From an uncultured Brevundimonas sp. (GTDB taxonomy: Bacteria > Pseudomonadota > Alphaproteobacteria > Caulobacterales > Caulobacteraceae): 64,000 nt of DNA. Below are positions 17,242-25,832 of this stretch, in pieces. The number at the start of each line of letters is the position of its first letter. The stretch's first letter is position 1. The stretch spans positions 36,826-100,825 of the forward strand of contig NZ_CALMFB010000061.1 in NCBI RefSeq assembly GCF_937863155.1. Direction: 5' to 3'. Under the pieces are notes generated by a model. The model was not told the DNA's origin. It ran no database searches and saw only the letters and a list, made by a program, of their open reading frames with translations. The position numbers were made by a program, and so were the translations under genes.

Positions 17242-18594
17242 ATGACCGACACCTCTTCAAACGCCCAGTCGGGTTTAACCGCCCTGTCGGGCGCCTATCG
17301 CGCCGTGTGGCGCTGGCATTTCTATGCCGGACTGTTCGTCTTGCCGGTGCTGATGCTGATGGCCCTGACCGGGGGGCTTTATCTGTTCAAGCCCGAGATC
17401 GAACAGGCCGCCTATGGGCGGATGATGCAGGCGGCGCCGCGCGGCGAATGGGTCGCCGCCGATCGCTGGACCGGGGCCGCCGAAGCCAGCACCCACGGCC
17501 GCGCCTCGTCCATCCTGGTGCCCGAACGACCGGATCGGGCGGTGCAGGTGAAGGTTCGCGTCGATGGGGGCGAGCGCACTGTCTTCGTCGATCCGTACGA
17601 TGGGCGGGTGCTGGGTTCAATCAGGGGCGACGGCGTGATGGGAACGGTCAAGGCCGTGCACAGTCTCAGCCTGCTGGGCCGTCCCTTCAACATCCTGGTC
17701 GAGATCGTCGCCGGCTGGGCGGTCATCCTGGTCGCCACGGGCGTCTTCCTGTGGTGGCCCAGGGCGCGCGACGTCGCGGTGGCCGTGCCGCGCGCCGGCG
17801 ATCCGAAGCGGCGGCCGTTCTGGCGCGATCTGCATGCGGTCACCGGCCTGTACGCCGGGGCGGTGATCGTCTTCCTGGCCGTCACCGGCATGCCGTGGTC
17901 CGCCGTCTGGGGCGACCGGTTCATGACCGTGATGCGCGAGAGCCATCTGGGCCGCCCGCCCGCGCCGCCCGCCGCCAGCCCCTGGTCGCACGCGGGCGAA
18001 CACGACCGCCCGGCCGGGACCGGCTGGACCCTGGAAGGCGCCGTCCTGCGGGTCGCCCCGCATGGTCACAGCGACAGGCCGGCCTCGGTGACGACGGCGG
18101 TCGCGACGGCCCAGGCGAACGGCATGGCCCGACCCTATACCGTCTCCATCCCATCGGACCCGGTCCTGGCCTTCACCGTCGCCCATGCCGGCGAACGCGC
18201 CGAGGCGGCGCGCAGCCTCTATGTCGATGGCCGCACCGGCGCGGTGAAGGCCGATCTGCGTTGGGACCAGTTCGGCGTCGGCGCCCGCGCCTTTGAATGG
18301 GGCATCGCCGTGCACCAGGGCCATCAATATGGCTGGGCCAACCGGATCGTCATGCTGTCGGGCTGCATCGCCATCTGGGGGCTGGCGATCAGCGGCCTGG
18401 TGATGTGGTGGAAGCGGCGGCCACGACGCGGCGGCCTGGGCGCGCCGCCGGCCCCGCCTGGCCCCAGAGCGCGGGCCGCCGTGCTGGGGATCGTGCTGCC
18501 GCTGGCCGTTCTCTATCCGCTGACGGGTCTTAGCCTGATGGCCGCGGTGGCGGCGGATCGTCTGTGGCGCGCGGCGCGTGGGCGAATGTCGTGA
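17242..18594 (+). CDS. PepSY-associated membrane protein (siderophore reductase-like)
   Basis: A 450-residue inner membrane protein with four main helices (about 25-47, 145-165, 195-215, 355-380) and a pair near the C-terminus, matching the PepSY_TM architecture. Conserved His residues occur at helix edges: WRWHFYAG, AVHSLSLLG, LHAVTGLYAG and IAVHQGHQYG, as in haem-binding reductases of the PiuB/FsrB type that release iron from chelates. Two PepSY-like periplasmic segments (VFVDPYDGRVLG and LYVDGRTGAVKAD) are present. It lies 51 bp after the TonB receptor, so reduction of the imported chelate is a likely role. Confidence 0.85.
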   Translation: MTDTSSNAQSGLTALSGAYRAVWRWHFYAGLFVLPVLMLMALTGGLYLFKPEIEQAAYGRMMQAAPRGEWVAADRWTGAAEASTHGRASSILVPERPDRAVQVKVRVDGGERTVFVDPYDGRVLGSIRGDGVMGTVKAVHSLSLLGRPFNILVEIVAGWAVILVATGVFLWWPRARDVAVAVPRAGDPKRRPFWRDLHAVTGLYAGAVIVFLAVTGMPWSAVWGDRFMTVMRESHLGRPPAPPAASPWSHAGEHDRPAGTGWTLEGAVLRVAPHGHSDRPASVTTAVATAQANGMARPYTVSIPSDPVLAFTVAHAGERAEAARSLYVDGRTGAVKADLRWDQFGVGARAFEWGIAVHQGHQYGWANRIVMLSGCIAIWGLAISGLVMWWKRRPRRGGLGAPPAPPGPRARAAVLGIVLPLAVLYPLTGLSLMAAVAADRLWRAARGRMS

Positions 18595-18655
18595 CGATAG
18601 GCGGGCTGGACCGGCGACATTGCCAAGCTTGCGCTGTTGCGCGCATAGAAGCCGC

Positions 18656-19159
18656 ATGAGTGGCCGTTCTTCAGGACTGGCGTTTGCGGCGGCCCTTGTG
18701 CTGGCCGGGTGCGCCGCGACAGTGGATGTGACGACGCCGCCCGTGTCCGTGCCCGTCGATGCGCGGACGTATCGAATGGCCGGCTTCGAGCCGCCAACGT
18801 CTCGGGATGTGGCGGTTCAGGCGGCGCTGCGGCGTCATCTGCAGGCGCAGGGCTGGCGCGAGGTCGAGCAGGCGCCGGTCTGGCGGGTAGAGGCGGCCTA
18901 TTCGGTTCGTCCGGGCCGGACGGGCGGATATTCGGATGAATCGGCCCGCGCCCAGGCCTGGCTGGCGCAACCCTTATCCCCGCCCTGGTGGGCGCTAGGC
19001 CGGTCGGCGCACGGATTGACCGTGAGCCTGAGCGGCTGGACCGAAGAGGGCCGGACCCATCAGATCGCCGCCGTCACCCTGGCGAAGGACGCGAACCCGG
19101 AAACGACCATCGAAGTCTTGGCCCAGAGGATCGCGCTGGAGCTTCGGACCGCGCCCTAG
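18656..19159 (+). CDS. Lipoprotein, DUF4136-like
   Basis: A 167-residue protein with a lipobox LVLAGC at about residues 16-21, so it is anchored in a membrane by lipid. The remainder (TYRMAGFEPP, AALRRHLQAQGWREV, AYSVRPGR, ...GLTVSLSG) has the spaced pattern of DUF4136-type lipoproteins, which use short beta strands. Start chosen at 18656 because it gives a proper lipoprotein signal; an in-frame upstream start would add a long charged leader. No partner is obvious; it converges on the histidine kinase gene. Confidence 0.6.
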   Translation: MSGRSSGLAFAAALVLAGCAATVDVTTPPVSVPVDARTYRMAGFEPPTSRDVAVQAALRRHLQAQGWREVEQAPVWRVEAAYSVRPGRTGGYSDESARAQAWLAQPLSPPWWALGRSAHGLTVSLSGWTEEGRTHQIAAVTLAKDANPETTIEVLAQRIALELRTAP

Positions 19160-19210
19160 GGGTGTCGAGAAGGCGGATCGTGGCCGCTTTCCCGCATCGG
19201 CGCCGTGGGC

Positions 19211-20905
19211 CTACTCCGGCGCCTCATCCGCATCGGTCGTGCGCGGCAGGGTCAGGATGAAGGTCGCGCCGACGTCGCCGGGACTGTAGCGGACATGGCC
19301 GCCATGCCGTTCCGCGACCGTGCGCACGAAGGCCAGCCCCAGGCCGGCGCCGCGATGGTCGGCGTCGCCATGGCCGAAGGGCTGGAACAACAGGCGCCGC
19401 GCCTCGTCCGACAGGCCGGGGCCCTGGTCGCTGATCGTGACCACGCAGACCGCGGCTTCTCCTTCCATGCCGGACGTCAGCGAACAGGTGACGGTTCCAC
19501 CGGCGGGACCGTACTTCAGGGCGTTGTCCAGCAGGTTCATCAGCATGCGCCGCAGCAGCGCCGGATCGCCCTCGACCAGATGTTCGCCCGCCGCGTCGGG
19601 GGTCTGGATCGTCACCCCGCGGCCGGTGGCCTGGGGCCACAATGTATCGGCCGCGTCCATCAATAATTCGCCGATGTCCAGCACGGTGGTGCGGTAGGGC
19701 TGAGATTCCGCGCGCGCCAGTTGGACATAGCCTTCGGCCAGATCCAGCGTCAGGCGGGCGTAGTCGCGGATGCGACGCTCGAAGGCGGGATCCCGACGGC
19801 TTTGCGTTCCGTCCAGAAGCGCCAGGATCGAAACCTGCGGGGCGCGCATGTCGTGGCTGAGCAGTTGCAGCGCGTGTTCACGCTGGCGTTTGGCGGCGCG
19901 GATGCGGGTCACGTCGGCAAAGCGCACGATGTGTCCGACCAGGCGGCCGTCCGCCTCGAACAAGGGCGCGGTGGCGATGCGCAGCACCTGGCCGGCTGGC
20001 CCGCGGATGTCGTCCTGGGCCTCGGCGTCCTGATCCAGAAATCGGCGCCAGGCCGGTTCGCCCAGGGCCTGGAACAGGTCGGCCAGGCGAGCGCCGTCGT
20101 TCAGGTCGGGGCCGAACAGGTCGCGCACCCGGTCGTTGGCCAGCAGGATGCGGCCGTTCGGAGCGGCCACCACCGTCGCGTCCGGCAAGCTGCGCAGGGC
20201 GTCGGACATGAAGCGGTCCAGATCGCGCAACTGCTTCACGGCGGCGCGCAGGGCGTTGACCTGTTTGGCGACCACATCGCCCTGTAGCCGCAGGGGGGCC
20301 AGGGCGCTGATCGGCAGGGGAGAGCTTTCCTGCTGCAGCGCCTCCACCTCGTTCTGCATGTAGGAGAAGGCCACCGCCAGCCGCCGCCAGCTCCAGAACG
20401 GATAGGCCAGGGCCAGGCCCGCGCCCGCGGCGGCCGGCGGAAACCACAGGCCCAGGGCCAGAAAGGCGATCAGGCTGATCGTCAGGGTCGACAGGATCAG
20501 GATCACGCCCAGCACCATGTTGGTGAAGGGCCGCAGCACCAGAAAGCCGCCCAGCAGCAGGCACAGCGGCAGAAGCGACAGGATCAGCACGCCTGTGGCG
20601 GACAGGGTGCGCGGCCCCCCGCCGTCCAGCAGCGTCTGCAACAGGGCGGCCTGGATTTCGACGCCCGAGGTCAGTTCTCCATGGGGCGCGGCCGGCGTGG
20701 CGTAACGGTCGCCCAGGCCCGGCGCCATGGCCCCCACCAGCACCAGTTTGTCCTTCAGGAAGGCGGCGGGAATCTCGCCATTCAACACATCGATGGAGGG
20801 CAGGGTGCGGAACCGGCCGGGCGGCCCGCCATAGGCGATGGCTTCTTCGGCGGCGGCGATCAGGGCGGGGTGTTCGCCGTCGGCGGGCGGCGGGGCGGGC
20901 AGGGC
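19211..20905 (-). pseudogene. CHASE2-domain histidine kinase, 5' end removed at IS
   Basis: The frame runs uninterrupted leftward from the IS edge at 20905 to its stop at 19211 (565 codons). It begins inside a CHASE2 sensor domain (P.ID.LNGEIP..FLKDKLVLVG, GVEIQA.LLQTLL), then three membrane helices, a PAS-like region (SLPDATVVAAPNGRILLAND), an H box LLSHDMRAP, N box LLDNALKYG, and G boxes DQGPGL and GAGLGLAF. A full CHASE2 kinase would need about 200 further N-terminal residues including the first helix. They are absent beside the IS and no target duplication is seen, so this is a deletion or rearrangement rather than a simple insertion. A GTG at 20788 could still start a shortened protein with the kinase core. 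No response regulator is adjacent. Confidence 0.8.
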
Positions 20906-21721
20906 GGCGCTGTCAGTCTAACGCTAACTTGTCTCCACTGAAGGTCGGCGTAAATGGCTGATCGGGGACGCGTTTCATGAAGTCTCTATCGTTCACGCGC
21001 CACCGGTTCCCGGCGGACGTGATCCGGCATGCGGTGTGGCTCTATTTCCGTTTCAGCCTGAGTCTGCGCGATGTCGAGGAGCTTCTGGCTCGGCGCGGGA
21101 TCGAGGTCAGCTACGAGACGATCCGTTGCTGGACCCGCAAGTTTGTACCGCAGATCGTGAGGCGTTTGAAGAAGCGGCGCAGCCCTCCGACGGGAGGTTG
21201 GCATCTGGACGAGATGGCCTGCTGGATCGGCGGCCGCCGGATGTATCTATGGCGCGCGGTCGACGACGAGGGCGAGGTGCTCGACCTGGTCGTGCAGCGC
21301 CGACGGGACAACGAGGCGGCGCTTAAACTTCTGGGTCCCCTCCTGCGAAATCAGCCGGTTGAACCGGAGCGGATCACTACGGACGGTCTGGCGTCATATG
21401 GATCGGCGATGCGGGAGTTGGGGTTGAAACACCTTCATCGACCAGGTCGGCTGCGGGAGAACAATCGGGTCGAGAACGCCCACCTGCCGATCCGACGACG
21501 AGAGCGACAGCAGCAGGGCTTCAAATCCCAAGCTTCAGCCCAGAAATTCCTCATCACCCACGCCGCGATCTACAACACCTTCAATCTCCAGCGTCACCTG
21601 ATCAGCCGACCCACCATTCGCCGCTTCCGCGCCGAGGCGAATGCGGCGTGGGCGGCGGCAACGGCATGAACCGAGCGGGGTAGGGGGCTTTTGAGCTCGG
21701 GCTACTTAACTTGACAGCACC
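20906..21721 (+). mobile_element. IS6-family-like insertion sequence, full copy (type A)
   Basis: About 816 bp with imperfect terminal repeats GGCGCTGTCA (left) and TGACAGCACC (right, inverted). It holds one transposase gene. The flanks GGCAGGGC and CACCGGCC differ, so there is no 8-bp target duplication as expected after a simple IS6-type insertion. A second, 3'-end fragment of the same type lies in the same orientation at 36204-36470. Confidence 0.85.
20977..21669 (+). CDS. IS6-family transposase (type A)
   Basis: A 230-residue DDE transposase: HTH region near the N-terminus (LSLRDVEELLARRGIEVSYETIRCW), then catalytic residues in WHLDEM, ITTDGL and NRVENAHLPIRRRER. It starts 71 bp inside the left end. 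The gene appears intact, so the element may still be mobile. It differs from the second transposase type in the window (235 residues) but both share the RRRER motif. Confidence 0.93.
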   Translation: MKSLSFTRHRFPADVIRHAVWLYFRFSLSLRDVEELLARRGIEVSYETIRCWTRKFVPQIVRRLKKRRSPPTGGWHLDEMACWIGGRRMYLWRAVDDEGEVLDLVVQRRRDNEAALKLLGPLLRNQPVEPERITTDGLASYGSAMRELGLKHLHRPGRLRENNRVENAHLPIRRRERQQQGFKSQASAQKFLITHAAIYNTFNLQRHLISRPTIRRFRAEANAAWAAATA

Positions 21722-21729
21722 CACCGGCC

Positions 21730-22341
21730 TCAGGCCGCGTCGCGCCTTTTCAGGACATTGAACATCTGACCGGCCGCCATCCCTCTACAGCGCAGAAGAA
21801 CATAGAGGTGGTACATCAGGTCGGCCGCTTCTTCGGCGAGCTCCTGATCGCTTCCCGCTACGGCTGCCAGGGCAGTCTCGACGCCTTCCTCTCCGACTTT
21901 CTGCGCGATGCGTTTGATCCCTTGGGCCAGAAGGGTGGCCGTATAGCTGGATCCGGGGTCTGAGCACTGGGCGCGTGCGGCTATGGTGCGTTCCAGCAGC
22001 GCCAGGCGGCCGACGCCCGGCGCCGTCGCATCTCCGAAGCAACTGGTCCGTCCCAGGTGGCAGGCGGGACCGGTGGGACGCACGGTCATCAGCAGGGCGT
22101 CACCGTCGCAGTCGGCAATCAGGTCGACAAAGGCCAGGCGATTCCCCGAGGTTTCGCCCTTGCGCCAGCGCCCGCCACGCGAGCGCGAGAAGAAGGTCGC
22201 CTCTCCGCTGGCGATCGTCTCCTCGACCGCGGCCCGGTCGGCATAGGCCAGGATCAGCACCTGCAGGGTGTCGGCGTCCTGCACCACGACGGGGACGAGG
22301 CCGTCGCCCTTTCTGAAGTCTAGCGTCTCGGGGTCGATCAC
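21730..22341 (-). CDS. hisI: Bifunctional phosphoribosyl-AMP cyclohydrolase / phosphoribosyl-ATP pyrophosphatase
   Basis: A 203-residue HisIE fusion for steps 2 and 3 of histidine synthesis. HisI half (about 1-105): [33 protein letters not shown] and metal-binding cysteines in CHLGRTSCF. HisE half (about 110-203): [24 protein letters not shown] and [14 protein letters not shown]. It is the last gene of the operon and overlaps hisF by 4 bp. Its stop is only 8 bp from the IS edge at 21721, so the operon's natural 3' end is missing. Confidence 0.95.
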   Translation of the reverse strand: MIDPETLDFRKGDGLVPVVVQDADTLQVLILAYADRAAVEETIASGEATFFSRSRGGRWRKGETSGNRLAFVDLIADCDGDALLMTVRPTGPACHLGRTSCFGDATAPGVGRLALLERTIAARAQCSDPGSSYTATLLAQGIKRIAQKVGEEGVETALAAVAGSDQELAEEAADLMYHLYVLLRCRGMAAGQMFNVLKRRDAA

Positions 22342-23105
22342 TGGCGCACCTCGATGTCGGCGTGAGAAAGGAACCGTTTCAGGTCGGGCACGGTCAGGGT
22401 TCCGGAATGGAAGATGCTGGCGGCCAGGGCGCCCGACACGTCGGCCCTCTGAAAAACATTTCGGAAATGTTCGGGGGCCCCGGCACCGCCCGACGCCACC
22501 AGAGGAATGGTCAGCCGCGCCCTGGCCTCTTGAAGTTGCGCGATGTCATAGCCTTTGCGGACCCCGTCCTGGTCCATGCAGTTCAAGACGATTTCTCCGG
22601 CTCCCCGCGACTGGGCTTCGCCGATCCAGTCCAGCGTTCGGCGGCCCGGGGCGACGGTCGCCGAGGGGGCGCCGGTGTATTGCCGCACGGCCCACTCGTC
22701 GCCCTCGCGGATGGAGTCCACGCCGACCACCACGCACTGGGAGCCGAAGCGTTCGGCCAGTTCGCTGATAAGCTCTGGTCGCTCCAGGGCCGGCGAGTTG
22801 ATCGAGATTTTGTCGGCCCCGTGGTCCAGGCATCGTCCCGCCGCCTCGACCGAACGCACGCCTCCGGCGACGCAGAAGGGGATGTCCAGCACGCGGGCGA
22901 TGCGTGCGATCCAGGCGTGGTCCAGGCTGCGACGCTCGGGGCTGGCGGTGATGTCGTAGAAGACCAGTTCATCGGCTCCCTGGTCGCGATAACGCGCGGC
23001 CAGCTCGACGGCATCGCCCATGTCGCGGTGGCCCTGGAAGCGGACGCCCTTGACCACCCGGCCGTCCTTCACGTCAAGACAAAGGATGATGCGTCGCGCC
23101 GTCAT
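22338..23105 (-). CDS. hisF: Imidazole glycerol phosphate synthase cyclase subunit HisF
   Basis: A 255-residue TIM barrel that makes the imidazole ring and AICAR with ammonia supplied by HisH. It begins [20 protein letters not shown] with the catalytic Asp in CLDV and has the [29 protein letters not shown] and [14 protein letters not shown] motifs, including the second catalytic Asp. It overlaps hisA upstream and hisI downstream by 4 bp each. Confidence 0.96.
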   Translation of the reverse strand: MTARRIILCLDVKDGRVVKGVRFQGHRDMGDAVELAARYRDQGADELVFYDITASPERRSLDHAWIARIARVLDIPFCVAGGVRSVEAAGRCLDHGADKISINSPALERPELISELAERFGSQCVVVGVDSIREGDEWAVRQYTGAPSATVAPGRRTLDWIGEAQSRGAGEIVLNCMDQDGVRKGYDIAQLQEARARLTIPLVASGGAGAPEHFRNVFQRADVSGALAASIFHSGTLTVPDLKRFLSHADIEVRQ

Positions 23106-23827
23106 GCCGCCAGCGCCTGTTCAAGGGTGAAGCGGCCTTCGTAGAGCGCGCGGCCGACCACCGCCCCGGCGCAGCCCGCCAGACGGGCGGCGGTCAGGTC
23201 GGCTAGGTCGGCGACGCCGCCGGACAACTGGACCTGGAGATCGGGCCGCCTCGTCATGATGTCGGCGATCAGGGCCTGGTTCGGGCCGGTCAGGGCCCCG
23301 TCCCGTCCTACGTCGGTGACCAGCAGATGCCGCGCCATGCCAGGCGGATAGCGGTCCAGCGCCGTCCACAGATCGACGTCGGCCGCCTGGGTCCAGCCCT
23401 TCAGCGCCGGGCGCCAGGTTCGACCTTCGGCGCGCACGTCGACAGCCAGGGTCAGCCGCTCCGGCCCGAACCGCTCCAGCCAGCCGCCGACGATGGCCGG
23501 GCTGCTCACGGCCAGGGAGCCGACGACGACGCGCTCGACGCCCGCCTCGATCAGGGCGGCGACATCCTGTTCCGACCTGACGCCGCCGCCAGATTGGATG
23601 TGCACCTTGCCGGCCCCTGCCAGGGTCGCGATGCGGCCGTGTTGGACGGCGCGGCCGGCTTTGGCCCCGTCCAGATCGACGACATGAATCCATTCGGCCC
23701 CAGCGTCGGCGAAGGCGGTCAGTCGCGCCAACGGATCGGCGTCATAGGCGGTGACCCGGTCGAACCGGCCGTGCATCAGACGCACGCACCGCCCGTCCTT
23801 CAGGTCGATTGCCGGATAGACGATCAT
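23102..23827 (-). CDS. hisA: Phosphoribosylformimino-5-aminoimidazole carboxamide ribotide isomerase HisA
   Basis: A 241-residue TIM barrel sugar isomerase (Amadori rearrangement). It opens with [14 protein letters not shown], containing the catalytic Asp, and has [31 protein letters not shown] and the second Asp in VTDVGRDG. It sits between hisH and hisF with 4-bp overlaps, so the whole group is translationally coupled. Confidence 0.96.
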   Translation of the reverse strand: MIVYPAIDLKDGRCVRLMHGRFDRVTAYDADPLARLTAFADAGAEWIHVVDLDGAKAGRAVQHGRIATLAGAGKVHIQSGGGVRSEQDVAALIEAGVERVVVGSLAVSSPAIVGGWLERFGPERLTLAVDVRAEGRTWRPALKGWTQAADVDLWTALDRYPPGMARHLLVTDVGRDGALTGPNQALIADIMTRRPDLQVQLSGGVADLADLTAARLAGCAGAVVGRALYEGRFTLEQALAA

Positions 23828-24423
23828 GCTGGCAGATCCAGGAAGTTGGCCAAGATACGCGCCCCGGTCGCGGCCGAGCGTTCGGGATGGAACTGGCAGC
23901 CCCAGCGGTTGTCGCGGCGCACCATGGCGGGGATAACGCCGCCGTACTCGGCCCGGGCCAGGGTCGCGGGTCCATCGGGACAGACATAGCCGTGGACGAA
24001 ATAGGCCCAGTCGCTATTCCGCACGCCCTCCAGCAGGGGGTCATCGCGCCCTAGCTGCAACCGCGACCAGCCCATGTGCGGAACCGGCAGGTCGCCGCCA
24101 GGCGCCAGCCGTTCGACCCGGCCGGGGATCAGGCCCAGCAAATCCCCCTCGCCCTCGGCGCTGGTCTCGAACATCAGCTGCTGACCCAGGCACACGCACA
24201 GCAGGGGCCGGGGGAAGCGACGCAAGGTCTCGATCAGATCCAGGTCACGCAGCCGGGCCATGGCGTAGCCGGCGGCGCCCACCCCGGGCAGTATCAGACG
24301 TTCGGCCGAGGCGACCTCAGAAGGATCGGCGGTGATCCGTGCACGCGCGCCAAGCCTCTCCAGTGCGAAGACCACCGAGGCGACATTGCCTGCGCCATAG
24401 CTGACGACGGCCACGGTCTTCAC
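23824..24423 (-). CDS. hisH: Imidazole glycerol phosphate synthase amidotransferase subunit HisH
   Basis: A 199-residue class I glutamine amidotransferase that feeds ammonia to HisF. Motifs: YGAGNV at the N-terminus, LPGVGA, the nucleophile Cys in LLCVCLGQQLMFE, and the His-Glu pair in GCQFHPERS. The start is a GTG at 24423 that overlaps the TGA of the upstream fusion gene (GTGA). The frame stays open further upstream but only over the hisB-coding part, where it carries no recognisable domain, so the GTG was preferred. Confidence 0.93.
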   Translation of the reverse strand: MKTVAVVSYGAGNVASVVFALERLGARARITADPSEVASAERLILPGVGAAGYAMARLRDLDLIETLRRFPRPLLCVCLGQQLMFETSAEGEGDLLGLIPGRVERLAPGGDLPVPHMGWSRLQLGRDDPLLEGVRNSDWAYFVHGYVCPDGPATLARAEYGGVIPAMVRRDNRWGCQFHPERSAATGARILANFLDLPA

Positions 24424-25832
24424 AGTAGCCCCTTGGTGCTGGGCACAGCGTCGCCTTCGACCCTGATCGCCTGACGCAGGGTGCGGCCCAGGGCCTTGAA
24501 CACGGCCTCGGTCTTGTGATGGTCGTCGTGGCCCGAGACGGAGACGTGGATCGCCGCCCCGAGGGTCTCGGCCAGGGAGCGGACGACGTGGGCGGTCAGG
24601 TCGGTGCGATATCCGCCGATCATCGGCGTCGCGAAGTCGCCCCGGAAGACGGCGCAAGGACGGCCCGACAGGTCGATCGAGGCCGCAGCCTCGGCCTCGT
24701 CCATCGGCAGCACGAAGCCGTAGCGGGCGATGCCGCGCCGATCGCCCAGCGCCTGGCGCAGGGCCTGGCCCAGGGCCAAGGCGCAATCCTCGACTGTGTG
24801 GTGCGGATCGATGTGCAGGTCGCCCCGACAATCGAGCCGCAGCGAGAAGCCGCCGTGCGCCGCCACCTGTTCCAGCATGTGGTCGAAGAAGCCGATCCCG
24901 GTGTCGATGGCGACGGGCGCGACGGTGCCCAGATCGACGGTGCAGACGATGCGCGTCTCCTTGGTGTCTCGTATGGCCTCGCCCAGTCTGTGGGGCTGTC
25001 CTGTCGCCGTCGCGGTCTGTCCCAAGGCGGCCAGGATGCGATCATTCACGGCAGGCTCGGCGAGCACCGCCAGGCTCAGCCGGTCGTCGCGGCGCCGGAA
25101 CGGAACTTCGAACCGCATCAGCGCGTGCGTCGCCTCCTCCATGATCGGCGGACGGATGCTCAGGCGCGGACCGTCCTCGGCCATCGCGTCCAGATCGGCC
25201 AGGGCCTGGACCAGTCGGGTCCGCTGGGCCTTGACCGCTTCGACCCGGCGGCGGGTTTCAGCCAGGCGCGAGGCGTCCAGCGCCTGCAGAGCCAGGCGGA
25301 TCGACGGCGTGGGCAGGGCGTGGGGTTCGCGTACCTGGGCCATGCGCGCCACCGCGTCCGGCGGCCCGATCAGGGCGCCGACCCGCGCGCCGGCCAGGCC
25401 CCAGGCCGAGGACAGGCTGCGAACGACCACGACCGGCGCGTCCCGACCCGCGCGCGAGGGAACATCGGTGAACTCGATGTCGGCCTCGTCCAGCACCACA
25501 AGATCGGCCGCCGCCATGGCGCGGACCAGCGCGGCGTCCGCGAGGGGCGCGCGCCGCACGGCGATCCGGCCGCCGCCGCCGTCCAGTCGATAGAGGGGCT
25601 TCAAAGCCAAATAGGCGGGGTCGTCCGGCAGGTCTGCCGACCCACCCTCGCGCGCCGCCAGCCGCAGAGCCAATTCGACGCCGTGGGTCGCGCCGCGTAC
25701 CGGCAGGACGCAATCGGGTTCGACGCCATAGACCTGGGCCATGCGCAGACGCAGGGCTTCGTCGCTGGGATAGAGGTCCAGTCCCTCCGGTTCGCGCACC
25801 AGGGAACGGAAGGGGGCGGGCAGGGGCCTCAT
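24420..25832 (-). CDS. hisB: HisC-like pseudo-aminotransferase fused to imidazoleglycerol-phosphate dehydratase HisB
   Basis: A 470-residue protein in one uninterrupted frame. Residues about 286-470 are a normal HisB (IGPD): DTGIGFFDHML, DPHHTVED, MDEA, DLSGRP and GHDDHHKTEAVFKA, all metal ligands present. Residues 1 to about 275 resemble histidinol-phosphate aminotransferase: LYPSDEALRLRMAQVYGV, RGATHGVELAL, LDEADIEF and SLSSAWGLAGARVGA. The catalytic PLP lysine expected in LSKAFGLAG is Ser142, the RGADE motif has become RGATH, the DEAY tyrosine is Asp118 and the NNPTG segment is missing, so this domain should be unable to do transamination. It takes the hisC-hisB position of the enteric operon. 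It overlaps hisD and hisH by 4 bp. Functional HisC must be elsewhere, which is usual in Alphaproteobacteria. Confidence 0.88.
   Translation of the reverse strand: MRPLPAPFRSLVREPEGLDLYPSDEALRLRMAQVYGVEPDCVLPVRGATHGVELALRLAAREGGSADLPDDPAYLALKPLYRLDGGGGRIAVRRAPLADAALVRAMAAADLVVLDEADIEFTDVPSRAGRDAPVVVVRSLSSAWGLAGARVGALIGPPDAVARMAQVREPHALPTPSIRLALQALDASRLAETRRRVEAVKAQRTRLVQALADLDAMAEDGPRLSIRPPIMEEATHALMRFEVPFRRRDDRLSLAVLAEPAVNDRILAALGQTATATGQPHRLGEAIRDTKETRIVCTVDLGTVAPVAIDTGIGFFDHMLEQVAAHGGFSLRLDCRGDLHIDPHHTVEDCALALGQALRQALGDRRGIARYGFVLPMDEAEAAASIDLSGRPCAVFRGDFATPMIGGYRTDLTAHVVRSLAETLGAAIHVSVSGHDDHHKTEAVFKALGRTLRQAIRVEGDAVPSTKGLL

Noticed and set aside
24424-24831. N-terminal extension of hisH into hisB
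   Set aside because: The extension has no homology and lies over the conserved HisB part; the GTG at 24423 gives the family N-terminus.
24420-25832. HisC-HisB fusion as a sequencing artefact
   Set aside because: A frame error would leave one half in a broken frame, but both halves read in one frame with coupled overlaps at each end, and the lost residues are scattered substitutions and a missing loop, not one error.
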